From Phycisphaeraceae bacterium (lineage in GTDB: Bacteria; Planctomycetota; Phycisphaerae; Phycisphaerales; Phycisphaeraceae), in NCBI GenBank assembly GCA_020851735.1, contig JADZCD010000010.1, positions 42,495 to 106,494 on the forward strand: a DNA stretch of 64,000 nucleotides, given 5' to 3'. Position 1 is the stretch's first letter. Each line of letters opens with the position of its first letter. Below are positions 8,390 through 17,710 of the stretch, piece after piece. The position numbers were made by a program, and so were the translations under genes. The notes beneath the pieces are model-generated. The model saw only the letters and a list, made by a program, of their open reading frames with translations. It had not been told where the DNA came from and did not search any database.

Positions 8390-11131
8390 ATGGTCGAACC
8401 CGCGGAACATGCTCGTCCGGACCCCGACGCCTTGCTGGCGCAGGTGAAGGAAGAAGAAACGCACAAGACGCGCGGACGGCTGAAGGTGTTTTTCGGCGCG
8501 GCGGCGGGCGTGGGCAAGACGTTTGCGATGATCTCCGAAGCGCGGCGGCGGGCGATGGAAGGGCTGGACGTGGTGGTGGGCTATGCCGAGCCGCACGCCC
8601 GCCCGGAGACCGAGGAGCTGCTGCTGGGGCTGGATCTGCTGCCGTCGCAGGTCGTGGAATATCGCGGGGCGAAGCTCAAAGAGCTGGACTTGGAGGCGGC
8701 GTTAAAGCGGCGCCCGGAGTTGCTCCTGGTCGATGAACTGGCGCACACCAACGCGCCGGGGCTAAGGCACGTCAAGCGTTGGCAGGATGTGGAGGAGTTG
8801 CTGGCGGCGGGGATCAACGTCTACACCACGCTGAACGTGCAGCACCTGGAAAGCCTCAACGACGTGGTGGCGCAAATCACGGGCGTGGTGGTGCGCGAGA
8901 CGGTTCCGGACGTTGTGTTTGAGAACGCTGATGAAGTGGAGCTGGTGGACCTGCCGCCGGACGAACTGCTGGAGCGTTTGCAGGAAGGCAAGGTCTACAT
9001 CCCCCAGCAGGCCGAGCAGGCGGTGCGGGGGTTTTTCCGCAAGCCGAACTTAACGGCCCTGCGCGAGCTGGCGTTGCGGAAGGTGGCGGACCGGGTGGGC
9101 AGCGAGGTGCTCGGGGCCCGCGACCGGCAGGGGCCGCGCAAGACCTGGCCCACGCATGAGCGCATCCTGGTCTGCATCGGACCCAGCCCCAGCTCCGCGA
9201 AGGTGATTCGCTCGGCCAAGCGTTTGGCGGTGAGCCTGCGGGCCCAGTGGATCGCCGCCCACGTGGAGACAACGCCGTGGCGCGGGCTGGCCGAAAGGGA
9301 TCGGGTTCAACTCCATCGCCATTTTCAACTGGCCGAGCGCCTGGGGGCGGAAACGGTCACGCTCAGCGGCCACCAGGTGGCGGAGGAGCTGGTCAGTTAC
9401 GCCCGACAGCGCAATGTTTCGAAGATCATGGCCGGCAAGCCGGACCGCCGCCGGGGGCGGGATTGGTGGTCGGGTTCGCTGGTGGATCAGCTTTTGCGCC
9501 GCAGCGGGGAGATCGACGTGTACGTGGTGCGCGGCCTGCCCGGCGAGGAACCGGCGCGGCGCCAGGAAGCGTCGCCAGGGGCGCAAGACAGCGCGCGGCC
9601 GCGCGCCTTCAACGGACGGGCTTACGGCTGGGCGGCGCTGACCACCGGCGTCTGTTCGCTGGTGTCGCTGGGGATGCTGGCGTTGTGGCCCAAGTTCGAC
9701 CTGGCCAACCTGGTCATGATTTATCTGGCGGGGGTGGTGTTTGTGGCGGCGCGTTTCGGGCGCGGCGTCGCGGTGTTCACCTCCATCCTCAGCGTGGTGG
9801 TCTTTGACTTTGTCTTTGTGCCGCCGCAACTCACCCTCGCGGTTCACGACACGCAGTATTTAGTCACGTTTATCGCGATGCTGAGCGTGGCGATTGTGAT
9901 TTCGGCGCTGACCGCCCGCGTGCGCGAGCAGGCGGAGGCGGCGCGGCTGCGCGAACGGCGCACCGGGGCGCTGTATCGCATGACCCAAGCTCTGGCGGCT
10001 GCCCGCGGGGCGCAGAATCTGGCGGATACCGCCATGCGCCACGTGCAGGAGATGTTCCAGGCCCGCACGGCAATGCTATTGCCCGACGAATCCGGACGGC
10101 TGACGGTGCGCAGCGCCAGCGACAGCCGGATCGGCCGGGCGGCCAACGACGGCGGGGTGGCCCAGTGGGTGTTTGATCACCGCCAATTCGCCGGCCGGGG
10201 CACCGACACGCTGCCGGCCGCTGAAGCCATGTATATTCCGCTGACGACGGGGCACGGATCGGTCGGGGTGCTGGCGGTGCATCACGCGGAGCCGGCCTAC
10301 CTGCTGTCGCCTGATCAGCGGCTGTTGCTGGACGCGGTGGTGGATCAGATCGCGCTGGCCTTTGAACGCGACCAGCTGGCGCAAGCGGCCCACAAGGCCC
10401 AGTTGCAGGCCGAGACGGAGAACTTGCGCAGCTCGCTGCTTAGTTCCGTGTCGCACGACCTGCGCACGCCGCTGGCGGTGATCACCGGCGCCAGCAGCAG
10501 CCTGCTGGAGGGCAAGCCCGCTCCGCAGGTGCAGCGCGAAATGGTGCAGACCATTCACGAGGAATCGGAACGGCTGACCCGGCTGGTGGGCAATTTACTG
10601 GACATTACCCGCCTGGAGGCGGGCGCGGTGACGCTCCACAAGGAATGGCAGCCGGTCGAAGAGGTCATCGGGTCGGCCCTCCACCGCCTGGAGCGGCCGC
10701 TGACCGGGCGGCAGGTGCGCACGGCGATTCCCGCCGACCTGCCCATGCTGGAGATGGACGGGGTGCTGATGGAGCAGGTGCTGGTGAATTTGTTGGAAAA
10801 CGCCGTGAAGTACACCGCTCCCGGCAGTGGCATAAGCATCACCGCGGCGCAGACGGGCCGGCAAGTCCAGATGGAAATCGCCGACGAAGGGCCCGGGCTG
10901 GCGCCCGGGGAAGAGAAGAAAATCTTTGAGAAGTTTTATCGCGGCGAGCGCTGCCGCGAGCAGCGCGGGGCGGGCTTGGGCCTGGCGATTTGCCGGGCCA
11001 TCGTGGAGGCGCACGGCGGGCGGATCGGGGCGGAGAATCGCCAGCCCCCGGCCCAGGGCGCGGTGTTTCGCGTGACGATTCCCGTGACGGGCGCGGCGCC
11101 TACGATTGAGCCAGAGACCGCTGGCGCTTAG
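8390..11131 (+). CDS. kdpD: KdpD, sensor histidine kinase for the kdp operon
   Basis: This 913-residue sensor kinase starts at the ATG at 8390 behind GAGGTGG; an earlier in-frame ATG at 8330 would overlap kdpC. Domain order: N-terminal KdpD domain with Walker A GAAAGVGKT and Walker B LLLVDELAHTNAPG; a universal-stress-like domain; four membrane helices near residues 410-510; a GAF-like domain; the HisKA domain with SSVSHDLRTPL (phospho-acceptor His about 689); and the HATPase domain with N, G1 (ADEGPGL) and G2 (GAGLGL) boxes. It phosphorylates KdpE when K+ is limiting or turgor falls. Confidence 0.97.
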   Translation: MVEPAEHARPDPDALLAQVKEEETHKTRGRLKVFFGAAAGVGKTFAMISEARRRAMEGLDVVVGYAEPHARPETEELLLGLDLLPSQVVEYRGAKLKELDLEAALKRRPELLLVDELAHTNAPGLRHVKRWQDVEELLAAGINVYTTLNVQHLESLNDVVAQITGVVVRETVPDVVFENADEVELVDLPPDELLERLQEGKVYIPQQAEQAVRGFFRKPNLTALRELALRKVADRVGSEVLGARDRQGPRKTWPTHERILVCIGPSPSSAKVIRSAKRLAVSLRAQWIAAHVETTPWRGLAERDRVQLHRHFQLAERLGAETVTLSGHQVAEELVSYARQRNVSKIMAGKPDRRRGRDWWSGSLVDQLLRRSGEIDVYVVRGLPGEEPARRQEASPGAQDSARPRAFNGRAYGWAALTTGVCSLVSLGMLALWPKFDLANLVMIYLAGVVFVAARFGRGVAVFTSILSVVVFDFVFVPPQLTLAVHDTQYLVTFIAMLSVAIVISALTARVREQAEAARLRERRTGALYRMTQALAAARGAQNLADTAMRHVQEMFQARTAMLLPDESGRLTVRSASDSRIGRAANDGGVAQWVFDHRQFAGRGTDTLPAAEAMYIPLTTGHGSVGVLAVHHAEPAYLLSPDQRLLLDAVVDQIALAFERDQLAQAAHKAQLQAETENLRSSLLSSVSHDLRTPLAVITGASSSLLEGKPAPQVQREMVQTIHEESERLTRLVGNLLDITRLEAGAVTLHKEWQPVEEVIGSALHRLERPLTGRQVRTAIPADLPMLEMDGVLMEQVLVNLLENAVKYTAPGSGISITAAQTGRQVQMEIADEGPGLAPGEEKKIFEKFYRGERCREQRGAGLGLAICRAIVEAHGGRIGAENRQPPAQGAVFRVTIPVTGAAPTIEPETAGA

Positions 11132-11142
11132 AGGATAACGGC

Positions 11143-11844
11143 ATGATGGTTGAAGCCTCGCCGCTGATATTGATCATCGAAGATGAGCCGCAGATCCGCC
11201 GCTTTTTGCAGGCGGCGCTGACGGGGGCGGGCTATCGCCCGATCGAAGCGGAGACCGGGAAGATGGGTTTAGCCCAGGCTGCCACCCAGCCGCCGGACGC
11301 GATTATTCTGGACCTGGGCCTGCCGGACATGGACGGGCTGGAGGTGGCCCGGCAGATACGCGCGTGGTCGAGCGTGCCGATCATCGTCCTTTCCGCCCGC
11401 GGGCAGGAGAAGGACAAGGTGGCGGCGCTGGACTTGGGGGCGGACGACTACCTGACCAAGCCGTTCGGCGTCGGCGAGTTGTTGGCCCGCATCCGCGTGG
11501 CGTTGCGGCACGCGGCGCGCACGGAGGGCGAGGATGGGCAGGCGGTGATGGTCGTAGGCGATCTGAAGGTGGATCTGGCGGCCCGCCGGGTGTTCAGGGC
11601 GGACACGGAAGTGCATCTAACGCCTATGGAGTATCGCCTGCTCACCACGCTGGTGAAACATGCCGGCAAAGTATTGACGCACGCGTTTCTGCTTAAGGAA
11701 GTGTGGGGCCCAGCCAACGCCCGGGAGACGCACTATCTGCGTGTGTTCATGGCCAATCTGCGTCACAAGCTGGAGGCTGACGCTTCGCGTCCGCGCTATC
11801 TGCTGACCGAGCAGGGCGTGGGGTATCGCCTGGCGGATGAATAG
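11143..11844 (+). CDS. kdpE: KdpE, response regulator of the kdp operon
   Basis: This is a 233-residue OmpR/PhoB-type regulator. The receiver domain shows the acidic pair IIEDEP, the phosphorylated Asp in IILDLGLPDMDG (about residue 57), the conserved Ser in VLSARG and the Lys in DDYLTKPFG. The C-terminal winged helix ends with YLLTEQGVGYRLADE. It would activate kdpFABC transcription after phosphorylation by KdpD, whose gene ends 11 bases upstream. It is the last gene of the operon and converges with the sugar operon on the other strand. Confidence 0.97.
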   Translation: MMVEASPLILIIEDEPQIRRFLQAALTGAGYRPIEAETGKMGLAQAATQPPDAIILDLGLPDMDGLEVARQIRAWSSVPIIVLSARGQEKDKVAALDLGADDYLTKPFGVGELLARIRVALRHAARTEGEDGQAVMVVGDLKVDLAARRVFRADTEVHLTPMEYRLLTTLVKHAGKVLTHAFLLKEVWGPANARETHYLRVFMANLRHKLEADASRPRYLLTEQGVGYRLADE

Positions 11845-11889
11845 GGCGGCCAGGCGTGGCGTGGGGTGAGGTTGGACGCGTCGATTGGA

Positions 11890-12762
11890 TCAACCGGGGC
11901 TATGCGCGGCGGGCGACGCGGTGCCCAGATGCCGGCGAATCAGGTCCAACCCGCCGAGGGCGATGTCGTCCGGCGGGGCGATCTGACGCCAGGCTTTGGC
12001 AGCGGCGGCGGCTTCACCGGCGGTGGAACTGATGGCTTCAATCGTCAGCCAGCGCGTGTAACCGATGACCCTTAGCGCGTCGAAGACGCCCGGCCAATCG
12101 ACGTGGTCGCGTCCGGGGACGCCGCGATGGCTGGCACACAGATGGAAGTGATACAGGCGACCCGCGGCGGAGCGGATGGCGGCAGGCAGGTCTTGCTCTT
12201 CGATGTTCATCTGAAACGTATCCAGGTGCAAGCCCACGTTTTTCATGCCCACCAGATCCAGATAGGCCAAACCATCGGCGGCGGTGGGGATCAGGTAACC
12301 CTCGAAGCGGCTGACGGGTTCGATGGCCAGGTCGATGCCCAGCGGGGCGGCGTATTCCGCCACAAGGCGCAGGCAGTCGGCTGAACGCTGCAGTTCCGTT
12401 TGCGTCGGAGCGCTGCCGCTGAAATAGCCCCAGGCGCCGTAACAGACGCCGCCAAGTTCGTCGCCGCCGAACTCGGCGATGATGTCCATGCAGCGTTTTA
12501 GGTGATCGGTTCCGTTCTGCCTGAATTGAGCGTTGGTGGACGCCAAGTTCTGATCGGCGTCAAGACCCGTGTCAAAGGAGGCGCGCAGGTTGCGGTCGGC
12601 CAGGCGGCGCTTGGCTTCCTGGATGGGCAGGTCATTGACCACGGACGTGACCAGGGGAATCTCGATGCCCTCAAAGCCCATGTCCGCCACCTTGTCGATC
12701 AGGTGAAGGTCGTGCTTTGAAAAGCTAGGGCCCCAATTCTGAACGTGCACGGAGGGTCGCAT
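11890..12762 (-). CDS. sugar phosphate isomerase/epimerase (TIM barrel)
   Basis: This 290-residue protein is of the xylose-isomerase-like TIM-barrel family that includes D-tagatose/D-psicose 3-epimerases. The metal-binding positions of that family can be seen in order: AIEPVSRFEGYL (Glu), GLHLDTFQMNIEE (Asp), HFHLCASHRGVPGRDHVDW (His) and LTIEAIS (Glu). It is the last gene of a three-gene minus-strand operon, behind an FGGY kinase and a class I aldolase, with a 51-base gap. It probably interconverts ketose epimers before phosphorylation. The actual sugar is not readable from sequence. Confidence 0.8.
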   Translation of the reverse strand: MRPSVHVQNWGPSFSKHDLHLIDKVADMGFEGIEIPLVTSVVNDLPIQEAKRRLADRNLRASFDTGLDADQNLASTNAQFRQNGTDHLKRCMDIIAEFGGDELGGVCYGAWGYFSGSAPTQTELQRSADCLRLVAEYAAPLGIDLAIEPVSRFEGYLIPTAADGLAYLDLVGMKNVGLHLDTFQMNIEEQDLPAAIRSAAGRLYHFHLCASHRGVPGRDHVDWPGVFDALRVIGYTRWLTIEAISSTAGEAAAAAKAWRQIAPPDDIALGGLDLIRRHLGTASPAAHSPG

Positions 12763-12813
12763 GGTTCGGCCTCCTGGCGATGGGGTGCGAGCATCGCGGG
12801 ACCTGGCGTTCGG

Positions 12814-13641
12814 CTAGGCATCCAACTCAAACTGGCGGGCGGCGGTGCTCGGCGCGACGCCCTGTTTGACCACGGCCTTTAAGGCTTCGAGGAATTTCTT
12901 GGGGTCCTTGGCCTGCATCACGTTGCGCCCGAAGAAGACGCCGCGGGCACCGTCGTTGACCGCGTCGTACGCGTGCTGGAGCGACTGCAGCTCCGTGGCG
13001 GCCTTGCCGGAGCCCAGGACCAGGATGGGCGCCGGCGTGGAGGCCACGATTTCGCGGAAATTCTTGCCGGTGTAGAACGTCTTGATGGCGTCGGCGCCGA
13101 TTTCGCTGATGATCCGGCAGACGGTGGCGACCTGGCTCTGCAACATTTCCCGCGGGCCGTCCTCGGTGTGTCCCGGATAGAACTCGCCGACAATCGGCAG
13201 CCCGCATTGCCGACCCCGCCGGACAAACTCGGCGTATTGGCGGAGGTTGGTCGCGTCGGTGCTTTCGTCGCCGGAATTCAGGCTGCACGAGGTGATGCCG
13301 ACGTCCGCGCCCATGGCCAGGGCGTCTTCGGGCATCATCAGGTCGCTCTGCAGGCTCTTGTGGTATCCCCATTGGTCGCCGTAGGAAGAGACCCACGACA
13401 GGCGCAGCACCAGCAACGGGCGACTTCGGCCGGTGAACACTGACCCGCAGCGTTCGAGCATGCCGGGGGTGATCAGCACGCCGTCGGCGTCCTTCACACG
13501 CTCCAGGGCGCGGGGAAGATCGCGCACGCCGTCGATGGGCCCGTAGTAGAAGCCGTGATCCGCCGCGGCAATTACCGCGTTTTCCCCCTCGTTTAGGAAG
13601 CGAGCCATACGTAAGTTTTTGCCGGTCAGTCCCACGTTCAT
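12814..13641 (-). CDS. class I aldolase of the DeoC/FbaB/LsrF type
   Basis: This is a 275-residue TIM-barrel aldolase. DAIKTFYTG contains the predicted Schiff-base Lys, in the same surroundings as LsrF and archaeal FbaB. AAADHGFYYGP near the N-terminus and LGSGK plus GVFFGRNVMQA near the C-terminus form the phosphate-binding end. The family cleaves phosphorylated ketoses, or in LsrF thiolyses phospho-AI-2. The start at 13641 follows a GGGAG sequence. The upstream neighbour is an FGGY kinase, so the likely substrate is the phosphorylated product of that kinase. Confidence 0.8.
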   Translation of the reverse strand: MNVGLTGKNLRMARFLNEGENAVIAAADHGFYYGPIDGVRDLPRALERVKDADGVLITPGMLERCGSVFTGRSRPLLVLRLSWVSSYGDQWGYHKSLQSDLMMPEDALAMGADVGITSCSLNSGDESTDATNLRQYAEFVRRGRQCGLPIVGEFYPGHTEDGPREMLQSQVATVCRIISEIGADAIKTFYTGKNFREIVASTPAPILVLGSGKAATELQSLQHAYDAVNDGARGVFFGRNVMQAKDPKKFLEALKAVVKQGVAPSTAARQFELDA

Positions 13642-13685
13642 ACTCCCACTGCTCTAAGGTGTTTGGATGCGGTATTCCTGGGTGT

Positions 13686-15200
13686 TTACAGCCCGGAGGT
13701 TTTAAGAAATCGCGGGTAAACCTCGCGATAGACGTCCACTTGGGCGGGGTCGGGATCGATGCGTTCCTTGACGCGCACAAATCGCGCGCAGGCCTGGGCG
13801 ATGTTCTCGACAGCGCCGATCGCCACGGCTGCGAGCATGGCGGAGCCAAGCGACGGCGATTCGGAGCATTCGAGCAGATCCACCGGCGTGTTGAGCACGC
13901 TGGCTTTGATCTGTGCCCACAAGCGACTGCGGGCTCCGCCGCCCAGGGAGATCACCCCCTCGGCCGGGCCGTAGGCGCGATCCAGATACTCGACATTTTC
14001 CCGCAGCATGAAGGCGACCGATTCCATGATTGCCCGCACGAAATGGGCCTTGCCGTGGTGCAGCGTCACGCCGTGGAACACGCCGCGCCGATTCGCGTCC
14101 GTCCCGGGGAACAATTTGCCGGAAAAATGCGGCGACACGGTCATGCCGTCGCACCCGGGCGGCACGCGGGCGGCCATGTCATCCAGCACGGCATACACGC
14201 GTTCGCCGGCCGCGGCCATCTCTTGGGTGCAGAAGGTGTCCTTAAACCACTTGAGCACCATGCCGGCGGTCTGGCTTACCGCCAGAGCGATGAATTGGCC
14301 GGGAACGCTGTGGGGCACGTAGTTGATGTTGGCGTCCAGATCGTAACGGGGCGCGTCGATCGTGCGGATCATCGCCAGGGCGGTGCCGGTGGTTTCCGTA
14401 AGGATACCGGGGCGGATGTTGCCGCCGCCCAACGCCGAGGCGGTTTGATCTTGCGCGCCCGTCGCCACCAGCGTGGCAGGGCCAAGGCCCAGCTCTTTGG
14501 CCGCCCGCGCCTGAAGCGGCCCGACGATGGTTCCGCTGGGCGTGAGCCGGCCGAACTGTTCGGGCCTGACGTCCAGAAAATCCATCATCTGCGGCCACCA
14601 GCGGGCGCTGTTGATGTCCAGGTATCCGCAGGAGGACGCATTGGTCAGTTCACAGACGAATTCACCGGTCAACAGGTGGATCATGTAATCTTGCAATAAC
14701 AGGAGTTTGTTCATCCTCTTAAAGCGCTGCGGGTCGTGACGGCGCAGCCAGAGTATTTTGCAGGCCGGCCAGATAGCGGCGATCTCGCCCAATCCGGTGG
14801 TCTGGAAGAAAGCGTCGCGCCCGAAGTGTTGGCGGATCTGTTCGGCCTCGTCAGCCGCGCGGCTGTCGATCCAGATGATCGCGTTGCCCGTGGGCTGACC
14901 GTGTTCATCGAGCGTGACGAATGTTTCGCCTTGCGTGCTGACGGTCAAGACCTTGATGTCGTCGGGCTTGACCACGCCGTTCGCCAGGATGTCGGCCACA
15001 CAACGCCGGAACGTATCCCAGTACAAGTGCGGTTGAAGTTCCACGCGCAGGGGGCCGTCGGTGATCAGTTGGTATTCCCGCCCGCTGCTCTGGAGTTCGC
15101 GGCCTTCCATATCGAACAAGATGACCTTGACCGACGTGGCCCCGATGTCCACGGTGAGGATGCAGTCCGAGGCGTTGATGGCATGGGCGTTGGGGGGCAT
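13686..15200 (-). CDS. FGGY-family carbohydrate kinase
   Basis: This 504-residue kinase has two RNase H-like domains. The N-terminal phosphate-1 motif is LTVDIGATSVKVILFD. The central region shows ATGAQDQTASALGGG and the C-terminal domain shows the adenosine motif ISLGGGARSRLW followed by VDLLE. The family (xylulokinase, LsrK, ribulokinase, erythritol kinase) phosphorylates a sugar or polyol with ATP. It is the first gene of the kinase-aldolase-epimerase operon. The exact substrate is unknown; pairing with an LsrF-like aldolase recalls the lsr system, but no Lsr transporter genes are seen here. Confidence 0.85.
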   Translation of the reverse strand: MPPNAHAINASDCILTVDIGATSVKVILFDMEGRELQSSGREYQLITDGPLRVELQPHLYWDTFRRCVADILANGVVKPDDIKVLTVSTQGETFVTLDEHGQPTGNAIIWIDSRAADEAEQIRQHFGRDAFFQTTGLGEIAAIWPACKILWLRRHDPQRFKRMNKLLLLQDYMIHLLTGEFVCELTNASSCGYLDINSARWWPQMMDFLDVRPEQFGRLTPSGTIVGPLQARAAKELGLGPATLVATGAQDQTASALGGGNIRPGILTETTGTALAMIRTIDAPRYDLDANINYVPHSVPGQFIALAVSQTAGMVLKWFKDTFCTQEMAAAGERVYAVLDDMAARVPPGCDGMTVSPHFSGKLFPGTDANRRGVFHGVTLHHGKAHFVRAIMESVAFMLRENVEYLDRAYGPAEGVISLGGGARSRLWAQIKASVLNTPVDLLECSESPSLGSAMLAAVAIGAVENIAQACARFVRVKERIDPDPAQVDVYREVYPRFLKTSGL

Positions 15201-15549
15201 GAGCTATTGAGCAAAACTCCTGGCCCACGGACCCGGCAAAGTCGGGCGTGGTGGCGCTCGGCAAATTTCGAACGAACTTAAAGAATAACTTGCTATCGCA
15301 GTCGGGCAAACAGAGGGTCTTGGCAAAGAGCATTGGGGCAGGAGGATGGGGCGGGCGGGCGGCTCGATAGACAAGCTTGGTTAGCGAATGGCCTCGTGGC
15401 GACGATGGTGGGTAATTGCGGGGCGGACGGTCGTGGTCATGCCTCGCCTCAAGCCAGGGGGCGTGCGAGTTACGCGCTGCTACGTATAGGTCCGCGGCGC
15501 GGCCGTGCAACCGGCGTGGCGGCCGGCCGTGACGTAAGGCCGCTGGCGA
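15201..15549. other. intergenic region upstream of the sugar kinase operon
   Basis: The 349 bases hold no convincing gene. They should contain the promoter of the minus-strand kinase operon, and an AT-richer stretch near 15260-15300 is the best place for it. No tRNA, terminator or clear operator was recognised. Confidence 0.35.
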
Positions 15550-17520
15550 TCATGGCCACAACATCACGACTGTCTGGCGCGGGCCGAGATCGACTTCACC
15601 GTGTCCCGTGACCGCTGAGCCATCCTGACACCAGATCACCTTCGGGGGGGCTGATTGTTGGTGCCGCAGGGACACGTGCTTTCGCTCCGCGGCGCCATTG
15701 GTCACGACGGTCAGGCGTCGGTGGCCGTTGGACATGACGCGCATCGCGCAGCCCTTGGCGTGGGTGCTGAAGCTAAATGGCATCTTGTCGGTCAGCGGGC
15801 TGGTGATGGCCTGCATCAGTTGGGCCAAGGGTCGGTTGTCGCCCAGCCAGGCTCCCAGGCCGATCAGGGATGGGATCCAGATGACTTCGCCCTGGCCGCA
15901 CTGGTTGCGCAGGGCTGTCACGCGCGTCCCGTCGCGGCCGATGGCTCTACCGGTGCTGGGCCGTATCTCGCCCTGCAGCAGGTGAGCGGGCAGCGTCAGG
16001 GTCGGATCATCCAGGTGCAGCGGAAATTCCCTGTTGATCAAACGCATGTCCTTGATCGTGCCTCCGCATAACTCCTGGAGCGGATAGTGTTCCCACGTCG
16101 GCCAGAACTCGGCGCGCTCGCCGTAGACGCCCGTCTGGCCGGTGGCCAGGACGGTGTGGCCCTTCTTGACGAAGGCGGTGAGCGCCGCGGCCTGCGCCAG
16201 GGACATCGCCAGGAGGTTGGGCAGGATCAGGAGCTGTTTGGCCTCGTCATCGCGGTCGAAATCAAAGTCGTGCAGGTGCTTGACGCGTGCGGGGATGCCC
16301 AGCTCGCAGAGCACTTCGTAGAAGCCGCGGGCCGAGTCCGTGTGGGCGTCACGCGAACGGCCGGGCAGGTCCTGCTGGCCGTAGAAGCACTCGACAGCCA
16401 TGGCCTCCAGACCCAGGAGGATCGTGATCGGCGTCTGGACGGGCGCGGCGCCGTCGAAAAAGTCCTCTTCCCGCTGGATAGTCGCCGCGATCTGGCTCAC
16501 CGTCTCGAGGCGATCGCTGGGCTGATATTGATAGTCCAGCAGGCCCCACCCGCCGGCCTCCCATCCGGCGACGCGCGGGTTCAGGCACCAGTAGATCGAG
16601 CGCTGGGCGCCGCCGGCGATGGTCAGCCACGTCCACTGGGCCATGTCGGCGCTCGTCGGGCACAGGGGGTCCAGGGCGTCGTAGATATTGGTTCCGGACT
16701 GCAACTCCGTGATCCAGAAGGGGTGGGGCTCGGCTGCCCCACGCACCACCTCACACTGGTACGAGAAGGCCATGGCATAGCGATCCCGCTTGCCGAATCG
16801 TCCATACGTCCAGGCGGGGTGGAGCGTGACCCCCAGCGAATCCATGGCGGCGCGCCAGGCGGGCAGGTCGTAGGCGTTCACCACGAGGTTGACCGCGAGT
16901 TGATCGGGATTCGCGTGCGTCGGATGGGCCGGGTCACGGCGCCGCACGCAGTCGGCCAGGAACGCCATGTACCAGGTGTGGTAATCCAGCATGAAGTGCA
17001 GGACGTCGATCTGGCGCACGTGCAGCTCGAAGTAGGGGTTGGAGATCCGCCAGATGGTGTCGCGGGCCACCACCTGGTCCAGATCCGTCCAGCGGCGGCC
17101 GGCGGGAGACCAGGCGTCCAAAGCCGCGTCGGCTGAGCCATATCTGGCCACGAGCCACTCCTTGAGCTTTCGCTGCGACAACTCGCTGCGCATGACGTTC
17201 TGCTTGGGCTCGTTGAGCAGGATCCAGGTGTCCAGGGCCGGGTGGTCCTTGTACCTGGTGACGATCGCGCCGATCGTTTCGTCGAGCTTGTGGAGTTGCA
17301 CCTCGGTCATGGGGTCTTTGGGCGCCGGCAGGGTGGGGCAGAGGGCGATGCCGTGACGGCCCGCGGAGTCAAAGACTTTGTCGTAGAGCACGTAATCGGT
17401 GTCGATGAAGAATCGCGCCACGGTCATGTGGTGGTCGCGGAGCGTCTTGAGGAAATGGTCCGTCAACTGAGGCGCCTCGGAGAACATGACGTTGGCGCCT
17501 AACTGCGGCGAGACCGGCAT
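15550..17520 (-). CDS. beta-galactosidase-like glycoside hydrolase, GH42 type
   Basis: This is a 656-residue protein with a TIM-barrel domain, a middle trimerisation-like domain (about 380-590) and a small C-terminal beta domain. The acid/base Glu is in WILLNEPKQ (Glu104) and the nucleophile Glu in FWITELQSG (Glu272), as in clan GH-A family 42. No signal peptide is visible, so the enzyme is probably cytoplasmic and acts on imported galactosides or arabinosides. The first barrel strand is poorly conserved compared with classic GH42. The gene diverges from the GH116 gene across a 190-base shared promoter region. Substrate is inferred only. Confidence 0.8.
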   Translation of the reverse strand: MPVSPQLGANVMFSEAPQLTDHFLKTLRDHHMTVARFFIDTDYVLYDKVFDSAGRHGIALCPTLPAPKDPMTEVQLHKLDETIGAIVTRYKDHPALDTWILLNEPKQNVMRSELSQRKLKEWLVARYGSADAALDAWSPAGRRWTDLDQVVARDTIWRISNPYFELHVRQIDVLHFMLDYHTWYMAFLADCVRRRDPAHPTHANPDQLAVNLVVNAYDLPAWRAAMDSLGVTLHPAWTYGRFGKRDRYAMAFSYQCEVVRGAAEPHPFWITELQSGTNIYDALDPLCPTSADMAQWTWLTIAGGAQRSIYWCLNPRVAGWEAGGWGLLDYQYQPSDRLETVSQIAATIQREEDFFDGAAPVQTPITILLGLEAMAVECFYGQQDLPGRSRDAHTDSARGFYEVLCELGIPARVKHLHDFDFDRDDEAKQLLILPNLLAMSLAQAAALTAFVKKGHTVLATGQTGVYGERAEFWPTWEHYPLQELCGGTIKDMRLINREFPLHLDDPTLTLPAHLLQGEIRPSTGRAIGRDGTRVTALRNQCGQGEVIWIPSLIGLGAWLGDNRPLAQLMQAITSPLTDKMPFSFSTHAKGCAMRVMSNGHRRLTVVTNGAAERKHVSLRHQQSAPPKVIWCQDGSAVTGHGEVDLGPRQTVVMLWP

Positions 17521-17710
17521 CGGGAACCCCTTTCGCGCGGTAACACATGGCAGTATATCGCCCGCTTAGCGGTCAGGCAGGGCGCAGGCGGCGGTCTCCA
17601 CAAACGATAAAAAGGTCGGATTCCCGCGATGAATCCGGTTGTCACTGAATAGTTACCATGATAGAGGTCATGGGCTGGACTTCAGTGAGGTCGGACAGGA
17701 GCCGTGCGCT
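17521..17710. promoter_or_regulatory. divergent promoter region between GH42 and GH116 genes
   Basis: The 190 bases lie between two divergently read glycosidase genes and must carry both promoters. A TTGTCA at 17639-17644 is a possible -35 for the plus-strand gene, but the matching -10 is weak. The GH116 start is supported by GACAGGAG upstream of 17711. No clear regulator-binding palindrome was found. Confidence 0.35.

Noticed and set aside
13659..14699. Plus-strand frame (346 codons) opposite the FGGY kinase
   Set aside because: No domain pattern; shadow of the kinase gene.
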